Shown here piece after piece: positions 23,030 through 31,818 of a stretch of 33,256 nt of DNA. The notes beneath the pieces are model-generated. The model saw only the letters and a program-made list of their open reading frames with translations. It did not search any database and had not been told where the DNA came from. How positions within the stretch are numbered: the stretch's first letter is position 1; the number at the start of each line of letters is the position of its first letter. The stretch is from an uncultured Lachnospiraceae bacterium (GTDB lineage Bacteria; Bacillota; Clostridia; Lachnospirales; Lachnospiraceae): assembly GCA_910587955.1 (NCBI GenBank), contig CAJUNN010000033.1:1-33256 (forward strand), given 5' to 3'. The translations under genes were made by a program, and so were the position numbers.

Positions 23030-24304
23030 ATGCGTGATTTTCCCATAAAAGCCATGCAGACAGAGGCGGGCAGCAAGGGACGCCTGCAGATCAACGTTAC
23101 ATCCGCTCTGGGTGCGGAGCCCATACCCGGAGCGAAAATAGCCATTTACTACACAGGGGAACCGGATCGGGAGCTGGAGGAGGTGACCACCAATGAATCC
23201 GGCCAGACGCCGGAGCTGGAGCTTGATGCACCGCCACTTCAATACAGCGTGGAGCCCAGCGAGCAGCAGCCTTATTCGGAGTATACCGTGGAGGTGACTG
23301 CGCCGGGGTATGAACCGGTGGAGGTGGTGGGGGCAGAGATTCTTCCCGACGTGACGGCCCTGCAGAATATTCGGATGATTCCCCTCCAGCAGGGGGAGGA
23401 GTATGAGCGCTTTGTCATTCCGGCCCATACCCTGTTTGGAGATTATCCGCCGAAAATTGCGGAGGCGGAGATAAAGCCGGTCAATGAGACCGGGGAGATT
23501 GTTTTAAGCCGTGTAGTGGTCCCGGAGTATGTGATTGTTCACGACGGGGTGCCTACGGACAGCTCTGCGGCAAATTACTGGGTGCGCTACAAGGATTATA
23601 TTAAAAACGTGGCTTCCAGCGAGATTTATGCCACCTGGAGCGACGCCGCTATCCGGGCAAATGTCCTGGCCATTATGTCCTTTACATTGAACCGGGTGTA
23701 TACGGAGTGGTATCGGAACAAAGGCTATGATTTTACGATTACCTCCTCCACTGCTTTCGATCACAAATGGATCAACGGCAGGAACGTGTTTGAAAATATT
23801 TCCCGCATTGTAGACGAATTGTTCGGCAGCTACCTTTCCAGACCCAATGTAAAGCAGCCCATCCTCACCCAGTACTGCGACGGGCAGCGGGTGACATGTC
23901 CCAACTGGATGAGCCAGTGGGGGAGCCAGTATCTGGGAGAACAGGGGTATTCGGCCGTTGACATTCTGCGGAATTATTATGGGGATACCATCTATATCAA
24001 TACGGCGGAGGAGATTTCCGGGGTGCCCTATTCCTGGCCCGGCTACGATCTGTCTGTGGGAGCGTCGGGACAGAAGGTACTGCAGATGCAGGAGCAGCTG
24101 AACCGGATCGCCCGGTCTTATCCGGCTCTTCCCGTTCTGGCGGAAGACGGGATTTTCGGACCGGCCACAGAAGGGGCCGTGCGTGATTTTCAGTCCATCT
24201 TTGGGCTGCCGGCTACGGGTGTGGTGGATTATCCCACCTGGTATAAAATTTCCGAGATTTATGTGGGCGTGTCGCGGATTGCGGAAGGGGCTTCCGGGCG
24301 GTAG
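23030..24304 (+). CDS. Peptidoglycan-binding protein with SpoIID-like middle region
   Basis: This 424-aa protein has no visible signal peptide. Residues about 15-100 look like a carboxypeptidase-regulatory-like beta domain (INVTSALGAEPIPGAKIAIY). The middle region contains CPNWMSQWGSQYLGEQGYS followed by ILRNYYGDT, which resembles the C-terminal part of SpoIID/LytB amidase-enhancer domains. Residues about 345-410 form a PG_binding_1 domain (GQKVLQMQEQLNRIA and DGIFGPATEGAVRDFQ). A role in cell-wall or spore peptidoglycan handling is likely. It is convergent with the MFS gene and shares a terminator with it. Unusually for a wall protein, an export signal is not apparent. Confidence 0.75.
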   Translation: MRDFPIKAMQTEAGSKGRLQINVTSALGAEPIPGAKIAIYYTGEPDRELEEVTTNESGQTPELELDAPPLQYSVEPSEQQPYSEYTVEVTAPGYEPVEVVGAEILPDVTALQNIRMIPLQQGEEYERFVIPAHTLFGDYPPKIAEAEIKPVNETGEIVLSRVVVPEYVIVHDGVPTDSSAANYWVRYKDYIKNVASSEIYATWSDAAIRANVLAIMSFTLNRVYTEWYRNKGYDFTITSSTAFDHKWINGRNVFENISRIVDELFGSYLSRPNVKQPILTQYCDGQRVTCPNWMSQWGSQYLGEQGYSAVDILRNYYGDTIYINTAEEISGVPYSWPGYDLSVGASGQKVLQMQEQLNRIARSYPALPVLAEDGIFGPATEGAVRDFQSIFGLPATGVVDYPTWYKISEIYVGVSRIAEGASGR

Positions 24305-24312
24305 AAAATAAC

Positions 24313-24351
24313 GGGGAGATGTGCTTTGCTTTGAGCGCGTCTCCCCTCTTT
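24313..24351. terminator. Terminator between convergent genes
   Basis: GGGGAGATGTGC (24313-24324) pairs with GCGCGTCTCCCC (24335-24346), 12 bp with two G-U pairs, followed by TCTTT. It lies in the 60-bp gap between convergent stops and may serve both strands. Confidence 0.7.
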
Positions 24352-24364
24352 GCACATCCGCAAG

Positions 24365-25561
24365 CTATGCCGTTTCCCTGGGAAAGCGGAAGCGCATAAG
24401 GAGAAATACCCCGGCCAGGGAGCATACGGGGACAAGCATTGCCAGAGTGAAGGACCCTTCGGCGATTCGCCCTGTGATTAAGCTAATCAAAGCGCCTCCA
24501 ATAGAGGTGCCGATTCCAATCAGGCTGGAGATGCGGGCGGAATTTTTGGGAAACCAGGTGATTGCAATGGCAAAAGTGAGGGGAAATACGGCTCCGGTAC
24601 AGAGGCCTAAGAGGGCACAGGCCAGAAGCCAGATCAGGGGCTGATTGCAGGCAAGCCCCAGAATCTGCGCCAGTACGCCCACGAAGGATCCGCATAAAAT
24701 AAAGCGCCTGGGCGCGATTTTATCGGCCAAGTATGCGCTTAAGAGCCGGCTTCCCAGCATCCCGATCCAATAGACGGTCATGCAGAAGGAGGTAAAAGAC
24801 TCGGGATAGCGGACGGGATCCACCGTCTGCAGGAAAAGCTGAAACCAGTTGGCAAAAATATTCTGATGCCCGCCCATGTAAATCATATTCAGCAGGCAGA
24901 GGGGGATCAGCATGGGAGCCTTCAGGATTTGGAGGAACGTAAGGCTTTCCTCGGAAGAATCCGGCGCTTCCTCTCTGGTCTGCTGCGTAAACTGCCGGGT
25001 GCCGGCCATAACCAGGAAGTAGGTGACGGTGGCCGCTAAGACCAGCCCTCCCAGGAAAGCGTAAGTGAGATTCCACTGATAGCCCAGGGAGGTGACAGCG
25101 CCGGGCAGCAGGGGGCCGAAGAGGGCGCCTGCGCTGTAGAAGACGTGCATCATGCTGATATACCGGGTGCGTTTCTCTCCGTAGATATCGGAAACAAAGG
25201 CAGTGATCAGGTTGTTCAGGATACCGGTAGTCATATTCAGGGTGCTGAAAAGGAGCATCAGCACCAGATAGGGAGGCAGCGTCTCGATTCCGAAAAGCAG
25301 AAAGCCCATGAGCAGGGCGTCGATGCCGATGACAATGCCTTTGGGAAAACGATCGCCCCATCCGATTAGGAGAAAGGTGCTGATAAAGGTTGCCAGATAA
25401 TTTTGAACAATGGTAAACATGCTTACCTGCGTCATGCTAAGCCCGTAGAGTTCCGTAATCTTGGGCAGTACTGTGCTGAACATGGTGATAATAAGGGCAA
25501 AGAAAATCATAAATAAGCTCATGTAGAGGGTGATCAGCCACCGGTTATCTTTCGATTTCAT
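24365..25561 (-). CDS. Major facilitator superfamily transporter
   Basis: This 398-aa protein has about 12 hydrophobic helices in two halves, an MFS-like loop motif after helix 2 (GWGDRFPKG) and a matching one in the second half (YLADKIAPRR). It resembles the sugar/drug-proton MFS carriers that lack a long central loop. AGGAGG lies 4 bp before the ATG and overlaps the stop region of the upstream aldo/keto reductase remnant, so the two were probably one operon. Because that gene has lost its 5' end and promoter, expression of this transporter may be reduced or driven by read-through. The substrate is unknown. Confidence 0.88.
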   Translation of the reverse strand: MKSKDNRWLITLYMSLFMIFFALIITMFSTVLPKITELYGLSMTQVSMFTIVQNYLATFISTFLLIGWGDRFPKGIVIGIDALLMGFLLFGIETLPPYLVLMLLFSTLNMTTGILNNLITAFVSDIYGEKRTRYISMMHVFYSAGALFGPLLPGAVTSLGYQWNLTYAFLGGLVLAATVTYFLVMAGTRQFTQQTREEAPDSSEESLTFLQILKAPMLIPLCLLNMIYMGGHQNIFANWFQLFLQTVDPVRYPESFTSFCMTVYWIGMLGSRLLSAYLADKIAPRRFILCGSFVGVLAQILGLACNQPLIWLLACALLGLCTGAVFPLTFAIAITWFPKNSARISSLIGIGTSIGGALISLITGRIAEGSFTLAMLVPVCSLAGVFLLMRFRFPRETA

Positions 25562-25569
25562 AAAACCTC

Positions 25570-26010
25570 CTACTCAGCGCTGTCCAGCCAGTCCAGGGTC
25601 TTTGGATCCAGTTCCAGGCCGGCTCCCGACATGGTGTCCTCCAGCTGTTCCATGGTGCGGCAGCCGATGATGGGACCGCAGGCCACTTTGTTGCAGGCCA
25701 GGTAGGCAGTCACAAGGGCGGCGGGAGAAACCTGATGCTTGTCGCAGTAGGATTTGATTTTTTCATACTTCCTGCGGTTGGCAGGGCAGTCGAAGAGCTT
25801 GCGGCTGGGTCCTAAGGTTTCCCAGGTTTCGGTACCGCTGTAGAGCTTGCTCCAGAGCCCGCTGTCCTGGGAGGTAAAAGAGATAATGGGGATTTTCGCA
25901 TTCAGGTACTGCCGGTACAGGGACGGATTCATAATGCTTACGCTGTTGTCCATGCGCATTTCATGGGTCAGATAGGCATAGCCCCATTGGATTTCGTTGA
26001 TGACAAGCTG
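25570..26010 (-). pseudogene. Aldo/keto reductase, 5'-truncated remnant
   Basis: The C-terminal part of an aldo/keto reductase remains (for example IIGCRTMEQLEDTMSGAG and the strand VINEIQWGYAYL). In the reading frame, homology runs upstream to about 26005, beyond the first ATG at 25959, and then stops abruptly where ABC-ATPase coding begins on the other strand. Roughly 185 N-terminal residues, including the catalytic Tyr/Lys region, are missing, so the product cannot be active. The 129-residue ORF from 25959 lacks a convincing start. A head-to-head deletion or rearrangement is the likely cause. Confidence 0.75.
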
Positions 26011-26012
26011 AC

Positions 26013-27278
26013 ATTGATATGGGAATCTCGGTGGTTTACCAGGAGCTGAACAACGTCAATAATATCAGTGTTGCGGAGAATTTATTTCTCAATAACCTGC
26101 CGGTAAAGGGGGCGCTGAAAACAGTAGATTACAAAAAACTGTATGGGGATGCAAGAGAGCTTCTGGAAAAAGTAGGCTTAAGTGATGTGGACCCGGGGGC
26201 GGATCTGAAACATCTCTCTGTGGCCCAGAAGCAGCTGATTGAGATTGCCAAGGCTTTTTCCAAAAAGGTAAAAATTCTGGTAATGGATGAGCCGACCTCT
26301 GCCCTGAACGACGCGGAGACAGAGAACCTTTTCCGGCTGATTCTGAAAATGCGGGACGAGGGGGTATCTATTATCTATATTTCCCACCGCATGAACGAAG
26401 TCTTCCGCATTGCGGACACGGCTATGGTTATGCGGGACGGACAGTACATTGCCAAAGTGCCGGTGTCAGATACGGACACAGATCAGTTGGTGGCCTATAT
26501 GGTGGGACGGGAGATTACGGATATGTATCCGGCCCGTGACGTGAAGATTGGAGAAGAAGTCTTTGCCGTGGAGGATTTGTCAACGGACTGGCTGAAACAT
26601 ATCAGCTTTTCTATCCGCGCCGGGGAAGTGGTGGGATTGTTCGGACTGATGGGAGCCGGGAGAACGGAGATAGCCTCCTGTATTGTGGGGAGCAAGACGG
26701 TTAAGACCTCCAGAATGCGGATGGCAGGGAAGCCTTATGCACCTTCTTCACCGGGGAATGCCCTAAAGAACAAGATTGCCTACGTGCCGGCGGAGCGCAA
26801 GGAGGACGGTCTGATCCTGGTATCTTCCGTGAAGGATAATATTACCATTTCCAATCTGGACGCTTTCATCAGTTATGGGAAGATGAATCTGAAAAAAGAG
26901 GAAGCGATTGCGGAGGAATGGATCCGAAAGCTGCGCATTAAGACGCCGAAATCCTCTACTGTTGTGGAATCCTTAAGCGGGGGAAACCAGCAGAAGGTGG
27001 TGGTGGCCAAAGCCCTGAATACGAAGCCGGAACTGGTAATCTTAAATGAGCCTACCCGGGGAATTGATGTGGGGGCGAAGGTGGAAATTTATACATTAAT
27101 CAATGAACTGTGCGCCCAGGGGAAGGCGATTCTGATGATTTCCTCGGAGCTGCCGGAAATCTTGTCCATGTCGGACCGGATATATGTGGTCTGCGAGGGA
27201 AGGATTACCGGACAGGTGGATCGTGAAGAATTCACCCAGGAGCATCTGGTAAAATACGCGATAGGAGAAACGGACTAG
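26013..27278 (+). pseudogene. Sugar ABC transporter ATPase (RbsA/XylG type), 5'-truncated
   Basis: The frame from 26019 (419 aa) matches dual-ATPase sugar importers from the Q-loop onward (MGISVVYQELNNVNN). It keeps the first-domain signature and Walker B (LSVAQKQ, LVMDEPTSALND) and the second domain (GLMGAGRTE, LSGGNQQK). The first 80-90 residues with the N-terminal Walker A are absent. Homology appears to begin at the codons for DIDMG, directly at the junction with the reductase remnant. The second Walker B reads LNEPTRGIDVGAK, with Asn for the usual Asp. No ribosome site precedes the ATG. Without Walker A in the first domain it should be inactive; I consider it decayed. Confidence 0.75.
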
Positions 27279-27279
27279 T

Positions 27280-28084
27280 ATGGAAAAATTTACGGAGAGG
27301 AAAAAGAGCCCTTTAGGGGCGGTGCAAACATTTTTTAAGGGGGATGTCAGCACGTTACTTGCATTGTTTGGCATGATTGCCCTGTTCGGTGTTCTGAGCC
27401 CGTATTTTCTTACGGTAAAGAATATGATGTCCATCGGTTCCTATGCCTCCATTCAGGGTACCATGGCGGCCGGCCTGACCTGCTGCATGCTGCTTGGAGG
27501 CATGGATGTCTCCCAGTTTTCCCTGGCCGGACTCTGCGGGATATTTATGGGGCTGATGTACGAAGCGGGGGTAAATGAGTGGCTGATTATTCCTATGACA
27601 CTGTTGGTAGGCGTGCTGGTGGGCTGCATCAATGCAACCATTGTGGCGAAGCTAAAAATTAGTCCTATGATTGCTACCATGGGTATGCAGTTTGTGGTCC
27701 GTGGGTTCTGCTATATTATTACCGGCGGCTCTGGCAGGAATCAATACTACTGCTATGCGGTATAAAGCACATATTGTTTCGTCTGTGTGTGCAGCGATCG
27801 GCGGCATTATTATGACATGCCAGCAGACGGCAGCTATGTGCAATGCAGGGGAAGGAAATGATATGGACTGTATTGCAGCCGTTATCCTGGGCGGTCTGGG
27901 GCTTGCCGGAGGAAAAGGGAAAGTGACCGGAACCCTGATTGGCGTTTTGATTATCTGCGTGCTGTTTAACGGTATGACTATGCTGAATGTGCAGGTGTAC
28001 TGGCAGAAGGTGCTCAAAGGCGTGGTGCTTCTGCTGGCGGTATTTATCGATTCCCTGAGAAGCGGGCTTTTGAAAAAGGCATAA
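27280..28084 (+). pseudogene. Sugar ABC permease (RbsC type), broken by internal deletion and frameshift
   Basis: Residues 1-150 of a ribose-type permease are read from 27280 (for example PYFLTVKNMMSIGSYAS and GGMDVSQFSLAGL). The frame ends at 27765 shortly after a typical GFCYIITGG segment. The C-terminal part continues in a different frame from about 27730 (AGINTTAMRYK, then LGGLGLAGGKGKVTGTLIGV) to 28084. The two parts sum to about 267 residues against a usual 310-330, so roughly 45-65 residues were lost at the join near 27722-27732 and the frame was shifted. It starts 1 bp after the ATPase stop. No substrate-binding protein gene is present. Confidence 0.8.
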
Positions 28085-28102
28085 GAAATAACCTTAAGGA
28101 GG

Positions 28103-28141
28103 GGGCTGCTGTGAAATTTTCTTGAACAGCGGCCCTTTTTT
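28103..28141 (+). terminator. Terminator after the broken ABC operon
   Basis: GGGCTGCTGT (28103-28112) pairs with ACAGCGGCCC (28126-28135), one G-U pair, followed by six T. Its 3' arm lies inside the promoter of the next gene. Confidence 0.8.
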
Positions 28142-28150
28142 GTGTAAAAT
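28122..28150 (+). promoter_or_regulatory. Promoter of the second LacI gene, overlapping the terminator
   Basis: TTGAAC (28122-28127), a 17-bp spacer made of the terminator's 3' arm and T-run, and TAAAAT (28145-28150) predict a start near 28157, 25 nt before the ATG. Confidence 0.6.
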
Positions 28151-28181
28151 AAGGAGAAAAGGAGTCAGGAGAGGAAGAGGT

Positions 28182-29327
28182 ATGGGCAGACGTTCCGGCA
28201 GTTCTGCGGGGGAGCGGCGCAGAAGTACAATCTATGATGTGGCAAAGGAGGCGGGAGTTTCAGCGGCCACGGTTTCCCATGTTCTGAACGGTACGGCGAC
28301 CATCTCGGAGGCTACCAGGGAACGGGTGATGGCGGCCATTGAATCCCAGGATTACCGCCCCAATAACACGGCGCGAACTCTCAGAAAGCGCAGAAGCGGG
28401 ATTATTGGCCTTGTGACCCAAGATATGACCAGCCAGTTCTATTCTATTATGTATGAACGCCTTTTGGTGCGGGCCCAGGAAGCAGGATATATTACCTTCT
28501 TGACCTGCGGACAGCAGGATTCCAAACTGACCAGAAGTAATATTGAGATGCTGATTGAACACCAAGTAGACGGTATGATTCTGGTGGGAAACGGCTATGC
28601 GGAGGAATCCCTGCAGGCCGCAGAGAAGTACGGAGTTCCGGTGGTTCTCTGTGATCAGTACGCTCCGAATTTCCACAGTGTGGAGTTTGACAATTTTAAC
28701 ACCATGCGCAGGCTGGTTCACTGCCTCTGCGGGGAAGGTATGCGGCGGCTGGCATATATCGGAGTTGCAGGAGCAGACGGGCATGAGAACCTGTACCAGC
28801 GCTACCGGGGATTTCAGCAGGGGATGCTGGATGAGGGTCTTAATCCGGATCGGTATAATATTGTTTTGTCCAGAGAGGAGTCCAAGTATTTCAAATACAA
28901 CCGGGAATTCCGGGTTTTCTCGGATTTTCTCCAGAAGATGCCGAAGGAAGAATGGCCGGAGGCCGTGTTTGCCTCCCACGATGCCATTGCCCAGATTTTT
29001 ATTGCCTCCGTCTTGCGGTCGGGGGGACAGGTTCCCCAGGATATGTGGGTGCTTGGTTTTGATGATACCAGCCATGCGTTTTTCTCTGCGCCCAGCATTT
29101 CTACGGTGCATCAGGATCCGCTGGAGCTGGCGGACGAGTCCTTACAGATGCTGATTGCCCGCATGGAGAAAAAGGACTGCCGGCTGCATAAGGTACTGCA
29201 GCAAAAGATCGTGATCCGGGAATCCGCGCCCATAGCCAAGTATCTTCTGCAGAGAGAAAAGCTGGAGATACTGGTTGATGAGAGAAGCGTTGCCGGGGCG
29301 GCGGGACAGCTCTTGGAGCAGCCGTAA
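28182..29327 (+). CDS. LacI family transcriptional regulator
   Basis: This 381-aa regulator has a basic 16-residue N-terminal extension before the LacI helix-turn-helix (IYDVAKEAGVSAATVSHVLN), the hinge region (YRPNNTARTLRKRRS) and a sugar-binding effector domain (for example VLGFDDTSHAFFSAPSISTV). The start at 28182 follows AGGAGAGGAAGAGG. It may once have controlled the upstream sugar ABC operon, which is now broken, or the downstream genes. It has its own promoter and is 28 bp upstream of the HisA-like gene. Confidence 0.9.
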   Translation: MGRRSGSSAGERRRSTIYDVAKEAGVSAATVSHVLNGTATISEATRERVMAAIESQDYRPNNTARTLRKRRSGIIGLVTQDMTSQFYSIMYERLLVRAQEAGYITFLTCGQQDSKLTRSNIEMLIEHQVDGMILVGNGYAEESLQAAEKYGVPVVLCDQYAPNFHSVEFDNFNTMRRLVHCLCGEGMRRLAYIGVAGADGHENLYQRYRGFQQGMLDEGLNPDRYNIVLSREESKYFKYNREFRVFSDFLQKMPKEEWPEAVFASHDAIAQIFIASVLRSGGQVPQDMWVLGFDDTSHAFFSAPSISTVHQDPLELADESLQMLIARMEKKDCRLHKVLQQKIVIRESAPIAKYLLQREKLEILVDERSVAGAAGQLLEQP

Positions 29328-29355
29328 CATTCAGACAGGGAGGTGCAGAGGGCAG

Positions 29356-30117
29356 ATGCGTTTTCGCCCGTGTATTGACATCCACAACGGAAAAGTAAAG
29401 CAGATTGTAGGCGGAAGCCTGACAGACCGCCGGGATTTTGCCAAGGAAAATTTTGTGTCGGAGCAGACGGCAGACTGGTATGCCAGGCTTTATAAAAAGG
29501 ACGCCCTTAGGGGCGGCCATGTGATTTTACTCAATAAAGCCGGCTCGCCCTATTATGAAGCCACAAAAGAGCAGGCATTTCGTGCTTTACGTGCCTGGCC
29601 CGGCGGCCTGCAGGCGGGGGGCGGCATTACACCGGAGAATGCCTGGGAATTTCTGGATGCAGGGGCATCCCAGGTAATTGTCACCTCCTACGTGTTCCGG
29701 GAAGGGCGGATTCACTATGAGAGCCTGAATCAGATGCGGGATGCGGTGGGAAAGGAGCGGCTGGTGCTGGATTTGAGCTGCCGGAAAAGGGACGGGATCT
29801 ATTACATTGTCACGGACCGGTGGCAGAATTTTACGGATGTGGCGGTGACAGAGGAGCTTCTTTGGGAGCTTTCGGGCTATTGCAGCGAGTTCCTGATCCA
29901 CGCTGTGGATGTGGAGGGACAAGCCTCCGGTATTGAGGAAGAACTGGTACGGTTTCTGGGAGCATGGCAGGGGATTCCCGTAACTTACGCCGGAGGCGTA
30001 GGCAGCATGGAAGATTTGGAGAAGCTTCGCAAGCTGGGAAAAGGGCGTCTGGATGTGACGGTGGGGAGTGCTTTGGACTTGTTTGGAGGGGGGATTCCCT
30101 ATGAGTGCTTTATTTAG
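29356..30117 (+). CDS. Eukaryotic-type HisA (ProFAR isomerase, His6-like)
   Basis: This 253-aa TIM barrel resembles the fungal/plant form of 5'-ProFAR isomerase (yeast His6) more than ordinary bacterial HisA. Diagnostic segments are CIDIHNGKVKQIVGGSL, NFVSEQTADWYARLYKKD, LDLSCRK and EFLIHAVDVEGQASGIEEEL. The reaction opens the ProFAR ring in step 4 of histidine synthesis. No other his gene is near; it lies between a LacI regulator and a membrane protein. The start at 29356 follows GGGAGG/GAGGG. Eukaryote-type HisA is known from some Clostridia, so this is probably an old transfer, and it may be the cell's only ProFAR isomerase. Confidence 0.88.
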   Translation: MRFRPCIDIHNGKVKQIVGGSLTDRRDFAKENFVSEQTADWYARLYKKDALRGGHVILLNKAGSPYYEATKEQAFRALRAWPGGLQAGGGITPENAWEFLDAGASQVIVTSYVFREGRIHYESLNQMRDAVGKERLVLDLSCRKRDGIYYIVTDRWQNFTDVAVTEELLWELSGYCSEFLIHAVDVEGQASGIEEELVRFLGAWQGIPVTYAGGVGSMEDLEKLRKLGKGRLDVTVGSALDLFGGGIPYECFI

Positions 30118-31795
30118 AGAGAAACGTTTGCTTTGGTTTTCGGCTATTTCGGGACTCGGATCGGGAATTGCGATGGAACTGGGACGCATATGGGAAACAG
30201 GGGGCAGCATCCGCCACTTTGGAATGGGAAGCTGGCTGAGGATTTTGGCATCTGGATTTCTGTTTGCTGCGTTCTATGGGGTGTTGATTTTCCGGTTGAG
30301 CCATAGAAGGGAAAAAGAGCATGCACCCTCTGAATTTCGGAAAAAACGATTTCTTGCTGCCTGGCTGGGAATTTTCCTCTGCTGGATCCCAGCTTTTTTG
30401 GCGTATTATCCAACGATATGGAGCTATGATGTAAGTGCGCAGGTACCGGCTCTTCGGGGAGTGCCGCCGACCACCTGGCAGCCGCTGCTGCATACGTTGT
30501 ATCTGGAGAGTTTTCTGCAGATCGGCGGTTGTCCGGGAGATTACGAGGTTGGGATGGTGTTGCTTTCGCTAACGCAGATGCTGGCCATGTCGGCCATGTT
30601 TGCCTATGCTGCGGAGAAAGCCTACAGCTCTTGGGGGAGGAAAGCTTCCTGGATAGGAATGCTGGTATTTTATGGTCTTTTTCCTGTAAACGCCATTTTA
30701 TCCATTAGTATGACAAAGGATGTTTTGTTCTCGGGATGCTGGTTGATTGGTTCCGTAAAGCTCTATGAATTATGCGATGACCCGGAGGTTTTTTTCCGAT
30801 CGCCCAGGAAACTCTTTTCCCTTGTGCTGATGATATGCTTGGCGCTGTCTTTGCGGGCAAATACGGTTTATGCTTTTGCGTTTGGCGTTTTTGCGGGTGT
30901 TTTGTTTCTGAGTAAGGGTGAACGAAAAAAATTTTTGTGTTTGGGCCTACTGTGTGTCTGTATCTATTGGGGGGGACAAGGGGTGCTGTTTCACGTTATG
31001 CACGCAGAAAAGGGAAATCAGCTGGAGCCCTTCTGCCTTCCTATGCAATGCTTAGTGGGGACGGCGCTCCGCCATCCGGAGCTCATTCCGGAAAGGGGAA
31101 CGGGACAGATGCTGATGGGTGCGGTTCCGCGGGATTTATTTTCGGATAATCTTGAAGATAATTACTTGCCGTATCTGACGGATCCGGTAAAGGAGCGTTG
31201 GAGGCGGATGGATTTGAAGGATTTTGATTCTGCGGATTTGGTAAGAGCCTGGATTGACTGCGGGGTGAGATATCCGACGGATGTGCTGGATATCTGGGGG
31301 ACGCTGACCCTTGGCCTCTGGTATCCTTTGGACGAAACGCATGCGTATATTTATGATGGGGAAGGGGAACGGCAGGGATACCTTCTGACAGATTTCAAAA
31401 ACCTGGAGATTCTGGAGATGGGGCGCCCGCCTAGCAAATGGCCCTGGATGGAAGGGCTCTATGAGAAAATAGCCACCGAAAATGTGCATCAGGAAAATTG
31501 GATGACTGCATTTTTCTTTGCGCCGGCTTTTTATTGTTGGATCCTTTTTTTCTGTATTTTATTGGCATGGTATCAGAAAAGGCGTTCGGATATTATCGTG
31601 TTGGGCATGACCTTTTTCTATTGGGGGACGCTGATGCTTGGTCCGGCGGCGCTGGTGCGGTATGCGTACCCGGTAATGGTTCTGGTACCGGTCGCTTTGA
31701 GTAGATTTTCTCTTGGGAAACGGTTGTCCTCTTTGCCGGAATGTGATATACTTGTCCCAAGGCAGCCGGGCGGAACACAGACGCTGGGAGTCTAG
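30101..31795 (+). CDS. Polytopic membrane protein, DUF6020-like (possible GT-C glycosyltransferase)
   Basis: This 564-aa protein has about ten or more hydrophobic helices and an extracellular loop with AYYPTIWSYDVSAQVPAL, then WQPLLHTLYLE. Asp-containing first loops of this kind occur in GT-C-type transferases and in the DUF6020 family that I recall from Lachnospiraceae; the assignment is from memory. The start at 30101 follows GGAGGGGGG and lies inside the end of the HisA gene (17-bp overlap). Its coding sequence appears more T-rich than its neighbours. It could add sugars to a lipid or wall polymer; function is not established. Confidence 0.65.
   Translation: MSALFREKRLLWFSAISGLGSGIAMELGRIWETGGSIRHFGMGSWLRILASGFLFAAFYGVLIFRLSHRREKEHAPSEFRKKRFLAAWLGIFLCWIPAFLAYYPTIWSYDVSAQVPALRGVPPTTWQPLLHTLYLESFLQIGGCPGDYEVGMVLLSLTQMLAMSAMFAYAAEKAYSSWGRKASWIGMLVFYGLFPVNAILSISMTKDVLFSGCWLIGSVKLYELCDDPEVFFRSPRKLFSLVLMICLALSLRANTVYAFAFGVFAGVLFLSKGERKKFLCLGLLCVCIYWGGQGVLFHVMHAEKGNQLEPFCLPMQCLVGTALRHPELIPERGTGQMLMGAVPRDLFSDNLEDNYLPYLTDPVKERWRRMDLKDFDSADLVRAWIDCGVRYPTDVLDIWGTLTLGLWYPLDETHAYIYDGEGERQGYLLTDFKNLEILEMGRPPSKWPWMEGLYEKIATENVHQENWMTAFFFAPAFYCWILFFCILLAWYQKRRSDIIVLGMTFFYWGTLMLGPAALVRYAYPVMVLVPVALSRFSLGKRLSSLPECDILVPRQPGGTQTLGV
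31724..31752 (+). promoter_or_regulatory. Promoter of hpf inside the preceding gene
   Basis: TTGTCC (31724-31729), a 17-bp spacer and TATACT (31747-31752) lie within the last codons of the membrane-protein gene and predict a start near 31759, 60 nt before hpf. Confidence 0.6.
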
Positions 31796-31818
31796 AAAAC
31801 CGTAAAGGAGTTGGGTGT

